Source of the DNA: Trachythela sp. YZ-2020
Lineage: Eukaryota > Cnidaria > Anthozoa > Malacalcyonacea > Clavulariidae
Length of the DNA: 64,000 nt
Direction: 5' to 3'
Assembly (NCBI GenBank): GCA_016169945.1
Contig: JADLSH010000187.1
Coordinates: 1-64,000, forward strand
The notes beneath the pieces were generated by a model. It saw only the letters and a program-made list of their open reading frames with translations, was not told the origin of the DNA and did no database searches. Positions 15,401 through 28,900 of this stretch are shown here, piece after piece (position 1 is the stretch's first letter; each line of letters starts with the position of its first letter). Made by a program: the position numbers and the translations under genes.

Positions 15401-16430
15401 AAATTCGTGCATATGCTCATATTGGCGCATGCTCAGAACGCACAAATGAAAAATTCATGTTTGCATATGCTCATATTGGCGCATGCTCAGAACGCACAAA
15501 TGAAAAATTCGTGCATATGCTCATATTGGCGCATGCTCAGAACGCACAAATGAAAAATTCGTGCATATGCTCATATTGGCGCATGCTCAGAACGCACAAA
15601 TGAAAAATTCGTGCATATGCTCATATTGGCGCATGCTCAGAACGCACAAATGAAAAATTCGACATGGAGCTCCCCTATATTTGCATATGCTCATATTGGC
15701 GCATGCTCAGAACGCACAAATGAAAAATTCGTGCATATGCTCATATTGGCGCATGCTCAGAACGCACAAATGAAAAATTCGTGCATATGCTCATATTGGC
15801 GCATGCTCAGAACGCACAAATGAAAAATTCGTGCATATGCTCATATTGGCGCATGCTCAGAACGCACAAATGAAAAATTCGTGCATATGCTCATATTGGC
15901 GCATGCTCAGAACGCACAAATGAAAAATTCGTGCATATGCTCATATTGGCGCATGCTCAGAACGCACAAATGAAAAATTCGTGCATATGCTCATATTGGC
16001 GCATGCTCAGAACGCACAAATGAAAAATTCGTGCATATGCTCATATTGGCGCATGCTCAGAACGCACAAATGAAAAATTCGTGCATATGCTCATATTGGC
16101 GCATGCTCAGAACGCACAAATGAAAAATTCGTGCATATGCTCATATTGGCGCATGCTCAGAACGCACAAATGAAAAATTCGTGCATATGCTCATATTGGC
16201 GCATGCTCAGAACGCACAAATGAAAAATTCTAACATATGCTCATATTGGCGCATGCTCAGAACGCACAAATGAAAAATTCGTGCATATGCTCATATTGGC
16301 GCATGCTCAGAACGCACAAATGAAAAATTCGTGCATATGCTCATATTGGCGCATGCTCAGAACGCACAAATGAAAAATTCGTGCATATGCTCATATTGGC
16401 GCATGCTCAGAACGCACAAATGAAAAATTC

Positions 16431-16938
16431 GATAATATATATGCTCATATTGGCGTATGCTCAGAACGCACAAATGAAAAATTCGTGCATATGCTCATAT
16501 TGGCGCATGCTCAGAACGCACAAATGAAAAATTCGTGCATATGCTCATATTGGCGCATGCTCAGAACGCACAAATGAAAAATTCGTGCATATGCTCATAT
16601 TGGCGCATGCTCAGAACGCACAAATGAAAAATTCGTGCATATGCTCATATTGGCGCATGCTCAGAACGCACAAATGAAAAATTCGATAATATATATGCTC
16701 ATATTGGCGTATGCTCAGAACGCACAAATGAAAAATTCGTGCATATGCTCATATTGGCGCATGCTCAGAACGCACAAATGAAAAATTCGTGCATATGCTC
16801 ATATTGGCGCATGCTCAGAACGCACAAATGAAAAATTCGTGCATATGCTCATATTGGCGCATGCTCAGAACGCACAAATGAAAAATTCGTGCATATGCTC
16901 ATATTGGCGCATGCTCAGAACGCACAAATGAAAAATTC
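16431..16938 (+). repeat. 254-bp tandem duplication with private GATAATATATATGC junction
   Basis: The junction GATAATATATATGC and the linked change GGCGTATGC occur at 16431 and again at 16685, 254 bp apart, and I found them nowhere else in the window. This marks a five-monomer block duplicated once. Confidence 0.75.
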
Positions 16939-19900
16939 GTGCATATGCTCATATTGGCGCATGCTCAGAACGCACAAATGAAAAATTCGACATATATTTG
17001 CATATGCTCATATTGGCGCATGCTCAGAACGCACAAATGAAAAATTCGTGCATATGCTCATATTGGCGCATGCTCAGAACGCACAAATGAAAAAATTCGT
17101 GCATATGCTCATATTGGCGCATGCTCAGAACGCACAAATGAAAAATTCGTGCATATGCTCATATTGGCGCATGCTCAGAACGCACAAATGAAAAATTCGT
17201 GCATATGCTCATATTGGCGCATGCTCAGAACGCACAAATGAAAAATTCGTGCATATGCTCATATTGGCGCATGCTCAGAACGCACAAATGAAAAATTCGT
17301 GCATATGCTCATATTGGCGCATGCTCAGAACGCACAAATGAAAAATTCGTGCATATGCTCATATTGGCGCATGCTCAGAACGCACAAATGAAAAATTGTG
17401 CATATGCTCATATTGGCGCATGCTCAGAACGCACAAATGAAAAATTCGTGCATATGCTCATATTGGCGCATGCTCAGAACGCACAAATGAAAAATTCGTG
17501 CATATGCTCATATTGGCGCATGCTCAGAACGCACAAATGAAAAATTCGTGCATATGCTCATATTGGCGCATGCTCAGAACGCACAAATGAAAAATTCGTG
17601 CATATGCTCATATTGGCGCATGCTCAGAACGCACAAATGAAAAATTCGTGCATATGCTCATATTGGCGCATGCTCAGAACGCACAAATGAAAAATTCGTG
17701 CATATGCTCATATTGGCGCATGCTCAGAACGCACAAATGAAAAATTCTATATTTGCATATGCTCATATTGGCGCATGCTCAGAACGCACAAATGAAAAAT
17801 TCGTGCATATGCTCATATTGGCGCATGCTCAGAACGCACAAATGAAAAATTCGTGCATATGCTCATATTGGCGCATGCTCAGAACGCACAAATGAAAAAT
17901 TCGTGCATATGCTCATATTGGCGCATGCTCAGAACGCACAAATGAAAAATTCGTGCATATGCTCATATTGGCGCATGCTCAGAACGCACAAATGAAAAAT
18001 TCGTGCATATGCTCATATTGGCGCATGCTCAGAACGCACAAATGAAAAATTCGTGCATATGCTCATATTGGCGCATGCTCAGAACGCACAAATGAAAAAT
18101 TCGTGCATATGCTCATATTGGCGCATGCTCAGAACGCACAAATGAAAAATTCGACATCTATATTTGCATATGCTCATATTGGCGCATGCTCAGAACGCAC
18201 AAATGAAAAATTCGTGCATATGCTCATATTGGCGCATGCTCAGAACGCACAAATGAAAAATTCGTGCATATGCTCATATTGGCGCATGCTCAGAACGCAC
18301 AAATGAAAAATTCGTGCATATGCTCATATTGGCGCATGCTCAGAACGCACAAATGAAAAATTCGTGCATATGCTCATATTGGCGCATGCTCAGAACGCAC
18401 AAATGAAAAATTCGTGCATATGCTCATATTGGCGCATGCTCAGAACGCACAAATGAAAAATTCGTGCATATGCTCATATTGGCGCATGCTCAGAACGCAC
18501 AAATGAAAAATTCGTATTGCATATGCTCATATTGGCGCATGCTCAGAACGCACAAATGAAAAATTCGTGCATATGCTCATATTGGCGCATGCTCAGAACG
18601 CACAAATGAAAAATTCGTGCATATGCTCATATTGCATGCTCAGAACGCACAAATGAAAAATTCGTGCATATGCTCATATTGGCGCATGCTCAGAACGCAC
18701 AAATGAAAAATTCGTGCATATGCTCATATTGGCGCATGCTCAGAACGCACAAATGAAAAATTCGTGCATATGCTCATATTGGCGCATGCTCAGAACGCAC
18801 AAATGAAAAATTCGTGCATATGCTCATATTGGCGCATGCTCAGAACGCACAAATGAAAAATTCGACATGATATGCTCATATTGGCGCATGCTCAGAACGC
18901 ACAAATGAAAAATTCGTGCATATGCTCATATTGGCGCATGCTCAGAACGCACAAATGAAAAATTCGTGCATATGCTCATATTGGCGCATGCTCAGAACGC
19001 ACAAATGAAAAATTCGTGCATATGCTCATATTGGCGCATGCTCAGAACGCACAAATGAAAAATTCGTGCATATGCTCATATTGGCGCATGCTCAGAACGC
19101 ACAAATGAAAAATTCGTGCATATGCTCATATTGGCGCATGCTCAGAACGCACAAATGAAAAATTCGTGCATATGCTCATATTGGCGCATGCTCAGAACGC
19201 ACAAATGAAAAATTCGTGATATGCTCATATTGGCGCATGCTCAGAACGCACAAATGAAAAATTCGTGCATATGCTCATATTGGCGCATGCTCAGAACGCA
19301 CAAATGAAAAATTCGTGCATATGCTCATATTGGCGCATGCTCAGAACGCACAAATGAAAAATTCGACATGATATGCTCATATTGGCGCATGCTCAGAACG
19401 CACAAATGAAAAATTCGTGCATATGCTCATATTGGCGCATGCTCAGAACGCACAAATGAAAAATTCGTGCATATGCTCATATTGGCGCATGCTCAGAACG
19501 CACAAATGAAAAATTCGTGCATATGCTCATATTGGCGCATGCTCAGAACGCACAAATGAAAAATTCGTGCATATGCTCATATTGGCGCATGCTCAGAACG
19601 CACAAATGAAAAATTCGTATGCATATGCTCATATTGGCGCATGCTCAGAACGCACAAATGAAAAATTCGTGCATATGCTCATATTGGCGCATGCTCAGAA
19701 CGCACAAATGAAAAATTCGTGCATATGCTCATATTGGCGCATGCTCAGAACGCACAAATGAAAAATTCGACATGATATGCTCATATTGGCGCATGCTCAG
19801 AACGCACAAATGAAAAATTCGTGCATATGCTCATATTGGCGCATGCTCAGAACGCACAAATGAAAAATTCGTGCATATGCTCATATTGGCGCATGCTCAG

Positions 19901-22900
19901 AACGCACAAATGAAAAATTCGACCTTATGCTCATATTGGCGCATGCTCAGAACGCACAAATGAAAAATTCGTGCATATGCTCATATTGGCGCATGCTCAG
20001 AACGCACAAATGAAAAATTCGTGCATATGCTCATATTGGCGCATGCTCAGAACGCACAAATGAAAAATTCGTGCATATGCTCATATTGGCGCATGCTCAG
20101 AACGCACAAATGAAAAATTCGTGCATATGCTCATATTGGCGCATGCTCAGAACGCACAAATGAAAAATTCGTGCATATGCTCATATTGGCGCATGCTCAG
20201 AACGCACAAATGAAAAATTCGTGCATATGCTCATATTGGCGCATGCTCAGAACGCACAAATGAAAAATTCGTGCATATGCTCATATTGGCGCATGCTCAG
20301 AACGCACAAATGAAAAATTCGTGCATATGCTCATATTGGCGCATGCTCAGAACGCACAAATGAAAAATTCGTGATATGCTCATATTGGCGCATGCTCAGA
20401 ACGCACAAATGAAAAATTCGTGCATATGCTCATATTGGCGCATGCTCAGAACGCACAAATGAAAAATTCGTGCATATGCTCATATTGGCGCATGCTCAGA
20501 ACGCACAAATGAAAAATTCGTGCATATGCTCATATTGGCGCATGCTCAGAACGCACAAATGAAAAATTCGTGCATATGCTCATATTGGCGCATGCTCAGA
20601 ACGCACAAATGAAAAATTCGTGCATATGCTCATATTGGCGCATGCTCAGAACGCACAAATGAAAAATTCGACATTATGCTCATATTGGCGCATGCTCAGA
20701 ACGCACAAATGAAAAATTCGTGCATATGCTCATATTGGCGCATGCTCAGAACGCACAAATGAAAAATTCGTGCATATGCTCATATTGGCGCATGCTCAGA
20801 ACGCACAAATGAAAAATTCGTGCATATGCTCATATTGGCGCATGCTCAGAACGCACAAATGAAAAATTCGTGCATATGCTCATATTGGCGCATGCTCAGA
20901 ACGCACAAATGAAAAATTCGTGCATATGCTCATATTGGCGCATGCTCAGAACGCACAAATGAAAAATTCGTGCATATGCTCATATTGGCGCATGCTCAGA
21001 ACGCACAAATGAAAAATTCGTGCATATGCTCATATTGGCGCATGCTCAGAACGCACAAATGAAAATTCGACATTCGTGCATATGCTCATATTGGCGCATG
21101 CTCAGAACGCACAAATGAAAAATTCGTGCATATGCTCATATTGGCGCATGCTCAGAACGCACAAATGAAAAATTCGTGCATATGCTCATATTGGCGCATG
21201 CTCAGAACGCACAAATGAAAAATTCGTGCATATGCTCATATTGGCGCATGCTCAGAACGCACAAATGAAAAATTCGTGCATATGCTCATATTGGCGCATG
21301 CTCAGAACGCACAAATGAAAAATTCGTGCATATGCTCATATTGGCGCATGCTCAGAACGCACAAATGAAAAATTCGATATTTGCATATGCTCATATTGGC
21401 GCATGCTCAGAACGCACAAATGAAAAATTCGTGCATATGCTCATATTGGCGCATGCTCAGAACGCACAAATGAAAAAATTGTGCATATGCTCATATTGGC
21501 GCATGCTCAGAACGCACAAATGAAAAATTCGTGCATATGCTCATATTGGCGCATGCTCAGAACGCACAAATGAAAAATTCGTGCATATGCTCATATTGGC
21601 GCATGCTCAGAACGCACAAATGAAAAATTCGTGCATATGCTCATATTGGCGCATGCTCAGAACGCACAAATGAAAAATTCGTGCATATGCTCATATTGGC
21701 GCATGCTCAGAACGCACAAATGAAAAATTCGTGCATATGCTCATATTGGCGCATGCTCAGAACGCACAAATGAAAAATTCGTGCATATGCTCATATTGGC
21801 GCATGCTCAGAACGCACAAATGAAAAATTCGACATGTATTTGCATATGCTCATATTGGCGCATGCTCAGAACGCACAAATGAAAAATTCGTGCATATGCT
21901 CATATTGGCGCATGCTCAGAACGCACAAATGAAAAATTCGTGCATATGCTCATATTGGCATGCTCAGAACGCACAAATGAAAAATTCGTGCATATGCTCA
22001 TATTGGCGCATGCTCAGAACGCACAAATGAAAAATTCGTGCATATGCTCATATTGGCGCATGCTCAGAACGCACAAATGAAAAATTCGTGCATATGCTCA
22101 TATTGGCGCATGCTCAGAACGCACAAATGAAAAATTCGTGCATATGCTCATATTGGCGCATGCTCAGAACGCACAAATGAAAAATTCGACAATATGCTCA
22201 TATTGGCGCATGCTCAGAACGCACAAATGAAAAATTCGTGCATATGCTCATATTGGCGCATGCTCAGAACGCACAAATGAAAAATTCGTGCATATGCTCA
22301 TATTAATCATGCTCAGAACGCACAAATGAAAAATTCGTGCATATGCTCATATTGGCGCATGCTCAGAACGCACAAATGAAAAATTCGTGCATATGCTCAT
22401 ATTGGCGCATGCTCAGAACGCACAAATGAAAAATTCGTGCATATGCTCATATTGGCGCATGCTCAGAACGCACAAATGAAAAATTCGTGCATATGCTCAT
22501 ATTGGCGCATGCTCAGAACGCACAAATGAAAAATTCGACATGGATCTCATATTGGCGCATGCTCAGAACGCACAAATGAAAAATTCGTGCATATGCTCAT
22601 ATTGGCGCATGCTCAGAACGCACAAATGAAAAATTCGTGCATATGCTCATATTGGCGCATGCTCAGAACGCACAAATGAAAAATTCGACATGATAGGCTC
22701 ATATTGGCGCATGCTCAGAACGCACAAATGAAAAATTCGTGCATATGCTCATATTGGCGCATGCTCAGAACGCACAAATGAAAAATTCGTGCATATGCTC
22801 ATATTGGCGCATGCTCAGAACGCACAAATGAAAAATTCGTGCATATGCTCATATTGGCGCATGCTCAGAACGCACAAATGAAAAATTCGTGCATATGCTC

Positions 22901-25900
22901 ATATTGGCGCATGCTCAGAACGCACAAATGAAAAATTCGTGCATATGCTCATATTGGCGCATGCTCAGAACGCACAAATGAAAAATTCGTGCATATGCTC
23001 ATATTGGCGCATGCTCAGAACGCACAAATGAAAAATTCGTGCATATGCTCATATTGGCGCATGCTCAGAACGCACAAATGAAAAATTCGTGATATGCTCA
23101 TATTGGCGCATGCTCAGAACGCACAAATGAAAAATTCGTGCATATGCTCATATTGGCGCATGCTCAGAACGCACAAATGAAAAATTCGTGCATATGCTCA
23201 TATTGGCGCATGCTCAGAACGCACAAATGAAAAATTCGAGATATGCTCATATTGGCGCATGCTCAGAACGCACAAATGAAAAATTCGTGCATATGCTCAT
23301 ATTGGCGCATGCTCAGAACGCACAAATGAAAAATTCGTGCATATGCTCATATTGGCGCATGCTCAGAACGCACAAATGAAAAATTCGTGCATATGCTCAT
23401 ATTGGCGCATGCTCAGAACGCACAAATGAAAAATTCGTGCATATGCTCATATTGGCGCATGCTCAGAACGCACAAATGAAAAATTCGTGCATATGCTCAT
23501 ATTGGCGCATGCTCAGAACGCACAAATGAAAAATTCGTGCATATGCTCATATTGGCGCATGCTCAGAACGCACAAATGAAAAATTCGTGCATATGCTCAT
23601 ATTGGCGCATGCTCAGAACGCACAAATGAAAAATTCGTGCATATGCTCATATTGGCGCATGCTCAGAACGCACAAATGAAAAATTCGACAATATGCTCAT
23701 ATTGGCGCATGCTCAGAACGCACAAATGAAAAATTCGTGCATATGCTCATATTGGCGCATGCTCAGAACGCACAAATGAAAAATTCGTGCATATGCAAAA
23801 ATTGGTGCATATGCTCTTATTGGCGCATGCTCAGAACGCACAAATGAAAAATTCGTGCATATGCTCATATTGGCGCATGCTCAGAACGCACAAATGAAAA
23901 ATTCGTGCATATGCTCATATTGGCGCATGCTCAGAACGCACAAATGAAAAATTCGTGCATATGCTCATATTGGCGCATGCTCAGAACGCACAAATGAAAA
24001 ATTCGACATGCATATGCTCATATTGGCGCATGCTCAGAACGCACAAATGAAAAATTCGTGCATATGCTCATATTGGCGCATGCTCAGAACGCACAAATGA
24101 AAAATTCGTGCATATGCTCATATTGGCGCATGCTCAGAACGCACAAATGAAAAATTCGTGCATATGCTCATATTGGCGCATGCTCAGAACGCACAAATGA
24201 AAAATTCGTGCATATGCTCATATTGGCGCATGCTCAGAACGCACAAATGAAAAATTCGTGCATATGCTCATATTGGCGCATGCTCAGAACGCACAAATGA
24301 AAAATTCGTGCATATGCTCATATTGGCGCATGCTCAGAACGCACAAATGAAAAATTCGTGCATATGCTCATATTGGCGCATGCTCAGACCGCACAAATGA
24401 AAAATTGTGCATATGCTCATATTGGCGCATGCTCAGAACGCACAAATGAAAAATTCGTGCATATGCTCATATTGGCGCATGCTCAGAACGCACAAATGAA
24501 AAATTCGTGCATATGCTCATATTGGCGCATGCTCAGAACGCACAAATGAAAAATTCGTGCATATGCTCATATTGGCGCATGCTCAGAACGCACAAATGAA
24601 AAATTCGTGCATATGCTCATATTGGCGCATGCTCAGAACGCACAAATGAAAAATTCGTGCATATGCTCATATTGGCGCATGCTCAGACCGCACAAATGAA
24701 AAATTGTGCATATGCTCATATTGGCGCATGCTCAGAACGCACAAATGAAAAATTCGTGCATATGCTCATATTGGCGCATGCTCAGAACGCACAAATGAAA
24801 AATTCGTGCATATGCTCATATTGGCGCATGCTCAGAACGCACAAATGAAAAATTCGTGCATATGCTCATATTGGCGCATGCTCAGAACGCACAAATGAAA
24901 AATTCGTGCATATGCTCATATTGGCGCATGCTCAGAACGCACAAATGAAAAATTCGTGCATATGCTCATATTGGCGCATGCTCAGAACGCACAAATGAAA
25001 AATTCGTGCATATGCTCATATTGGCGCATGCTCAGAACGCACAAATGAAAAATTCGTGCATATGCTCATATTGGCGCATGCTCAGAACGCACAAATGAAA
25101 AATTCGTGCATATGCTCATATTGGCGCATGCTCAGAACGCACAAATGAAAAATTCGTGCATATGCTCATATTGGCGCATGCTCAGAACGCACAAATGAAA
25201 AATTCGTGCATATGCTCATATTGGCGCATGCTCAGAACGCACAAATGAAAAATTCGTGCATATGCTCATACATGCTCAGAACGCACAAATGAAAAATTCG
25301 TGCATATGCTCATATTGGCGCATGCTCAGAACGCACAAATGAAAAATTCGTGCATATGCTCATATTGGCGCATGCTCAGAACGCACAAATGAAAAATTCG
25401 TGCATATGCTCATATTGGCGCATGCTCAGAACGCACAAATGAAAAATTCGTGCATATGCTCATATTGGCGCATGCTCAGAACGCACAAATGAAAAATTCG
25501 TGTTATGCTCATATTGGCGCATGCTCAGAACGCACAAATGAAAAATTCGTGCATATGCTCATATTGGCGCATGCTCAGAACGCACAAATGAGAAATTCGT
25601 GCATATGCTCATATTGCATGCTCAGAACGCACAAATGAAAAATTCGTGCATATGCTCATATTGGCGCATGCTCAGAACGCACAAATGAAAAATTCGTGCA
25701 TATGCTCATATTGGCGCATGCTCAGAACGCACAAATGAAAAATTCGTGCATATGCTCATATTGGCGCATGCTCAGAACGCACAAATGAAAAATTCGTGCA
25801 TATGCTCATATTGGCGCATGCTCAGAACGCACAAATGAAAAATTCGTGCATATGCTCATATTGGCGCATGCTCAGAACGCACAAATGAAAAATTCGTGCA

Positions 25901-28900
25901 TATGCTCATATTGGCGCATGCTCAGAACGCACAAATGAAAAATTCGTGCATATGCTCATATTGGCGCATGCTCAGAACGCACAAATGAAAAATTCGACAT
26001 GATATGCTCATATTGGCGCATGCTCAGAACGCACAAATGAAAAATTCGTGCATATGCTCATATTGGCGCATGCTCAGAACGCACAAATGAAAAATTCGTG
26101 CATATGCTCATATTGGCGCATGCTCAGAACGCACAAATGAAAAATTCGTGCATATGCTCATATTGGCGCATGCTCAGAACGCACAAATGAAAAATTCGTG
26201 CATATGCTCATATTGGCGCATGCTCAGAACGCACAAATGAAAAATTCGTGCATATGCTCATATTGGCGCATGCTCAGAACGCACAAATGAAAAATTCGTG
26301 CATATGCTCATATTGGCGCATGCTCAGAACGCACAAATGAAAAATTCGTGCATATGCTCATATTGGCGCATGCTCAGAACGCACAAATGAAAAATTCGAC
26401 ATTATGCTCATATTGGCGCATGCTCAGAACGCACAAATGAAAAATTCGTGCATATGCTCATATTGGCGCATGCTCAGAACGCACAAATGAAAAATTCGTG
26501 CATATGCTCATATTGGCGCATGCTCAGAACGCACAAATGAAAAATTCGACATGGATATGCTCATATTGGCGCATGCTCAGAACGCACAAATGAAAAATTC
26601 GTGCATATGCTCATATTGGCGCATGCTCAGAACGCACAAATGAAAAATTCGTGCATATGCTCATATTGGCGCATGCTCAGAACGCACAAATGAAAAATTC
26701 GTGCATATGCTCATATTGGCGCATGCTCAGAACGCACAAATGAAAAATTCGTGCATATGCTCATATTGGCGCATGCTCAGAACGCACAAATGAAAAATTC
26801 GTGCATATGCTCATATTGGCGCATGCTCAGAACGCACAAATGAAAAATTCGTGCATATGCTCATATTGGCGCATGCTCAGAACGCACAAATGAAAAATTC
26901 GTGCATATGCTCATATTGGCGCATGCTCAGAACGCACAAATGAAAAATTCGTGCATATGCTCATATTGGCGCATGCTCAGAACGCACAAATGAAAAATTC
27001 GTGGATATGCTCATATTGGCGCATGCTCAGAACGCACAAATGAAAAATTCGTGCATATGCTCATATTGGCGCATGCTCAGAACGCACAAATGAAAAATTC
27101 GTGCATATGCTCATATTGGCATGCTCAGAACGCACAAATGAAAAATTCGTGCATATGCTCATATTGGCGCATGCTCAGAACGCACAAATGAAAAATTCGT
27201 GCATATGCTCATATTGGCGCATGCTCAGAACGCACAAATGAAAAATTCGTGCATATGCTCATATTGGCGCATGCTCAGAACGCACAAATGAAAAATTCGT
27301 GCATATGCTCATATTGGCGCATGCTCAGAACGCACAAATGAAAAATTCGTGCATATGCTCATATTGGCGCATGCTCAGAACGCACAAATGAAAAATTCGT
27401 GCATATGCTCATATTGGCGCATGCTCAGAACGCACAAATGAAAAATTCGTGCATATGCTCATATTGGCGCATGCTCAGAACGCACAAATGAAAAATTCGT
27501 GCATATGCTCATATTGGCGCATGCTCAGAACGCACAAATGAAAAATTCGTGCATATGCTCATATTGGCGCATGCTCAGAACGCACAAATGAAAAATTCGT
27601 GCATATGCTCATATTGGCGCATGCTCAGAACGCACAAATGAAAAATTCATGAATCTATATGCTCATATTGGCGCATGCTCAGAACGCACAAATGAAAAAT
27701 TCGTGCATATGCTCATATTGGCGCATGCTCAGAACGCACAAATGAAAAATTCGTGCATATGCTCATATTGGCGCATGCTCAGAACGCACAAATGAAAAAT
27801 TCGTGCATATGCTCATATTGGCGCATGCTCAGAACGCACAAATGAAAAATTCGTGCATATGCTCATATTGGCGCATGCTCAGAACGCACAAATGAAAAAT
27901 TCGTGCATATGCTCATATTGGCGCATGCTCAGAACGCACAAATGAAAAATTCGTGCATATGCTCATATTGGCGCATGCTCAGAACGCACAAATGAAAAAT
28001 TCGTGCATATGCTCATATTGGCGCATGCTCAGAACGCACAAATGAAAAATTCGTGCATATGCTCATATTGGCGCATGCTCAGAACGCACAAATGAAAAAT
28101 TCGTGTTATGCTCATATTGGCGCATGCTCAGAACGCACAAATGAAAAATTCGTGCATATGCTCATATTGGCGCATGCTCAGAACGCACAAATGAAAAATT
28201 CGTGCATATGCTCATGCTCAGAACGCACAAATGAAAAATTCGTGCATATGCTCATATTGGCGCATGCTCAGAACGCACAAATGAAAAATTCGTGCATATG
28301 CTCATATTGGCGCATGCTCAGAACGCACAAATGAAAAATTCGTGCATATGCTCATATTGGCGCATGCTCAGAACGCACAAATGAAAAATTCGTGCATATG
28401 CTCATATTGGCGCATGCTCAGAACGCACAAATGAAAAATTCGTGCATATGCTCATATTGGCGCATGCTCAGAACGCACAAATGAAAAATTCGTGCATATG
28501 CTCATATTGGCGCATGCTCAGAACGCACAAATGAAAAATTCGTGCATATGCTCATATTGGCGCATGCTCAGAACGCACAAATGAAAAATTCGTGCATATG
28601 CTCATATTGGCGCATGCTCAGAACGCACAAATGAAAAATTCGTGCATATGCTCATATTGGCGCATGCTCAGAACGCACAAATGAAAAATTCGTATTTGCA
28701 TATGCTCATATTGGCGCATGCTCAGAACGCACAAATGAAAAATTCGTGCATATGCTCATATTGGCGCATGCTCAGAACGCACAAATGAAAAATTCGTGCA
28801 TATGCTCATATTGGCGCATGCTCAGAACGCACAAATGAAAAATTCGTGCATATGCTCATATTGGCGCATGCTCAGAACGCACAAATGAAAAATTCGTGCA

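Larger units (their letters stand above)
1..15720 (+). repeat. Family A, linker-rich zone (mixed 50/70-bp monomers)
   Basis: In this part every second to eighth monomer is followed by a linker beginning ACATGGAGCTCCCCTATATT, which makes a 70-bp form. Full linkers occur for example near 215, 537, 892, 2757, 5382, 6371, 9859, 13316 and 15661. Shortened linkers occur among them: one C short in CTCCCTATATT near 1142, 4112 and 7557; ACATTATT near 2450 and 8244; ACATGGATATT near 11670 and 15349; TCTATATT near 7138 and 11777. The mixture gives this zone a visible higher-order texture that the middle of the array lacks. Confidence 0.9.
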
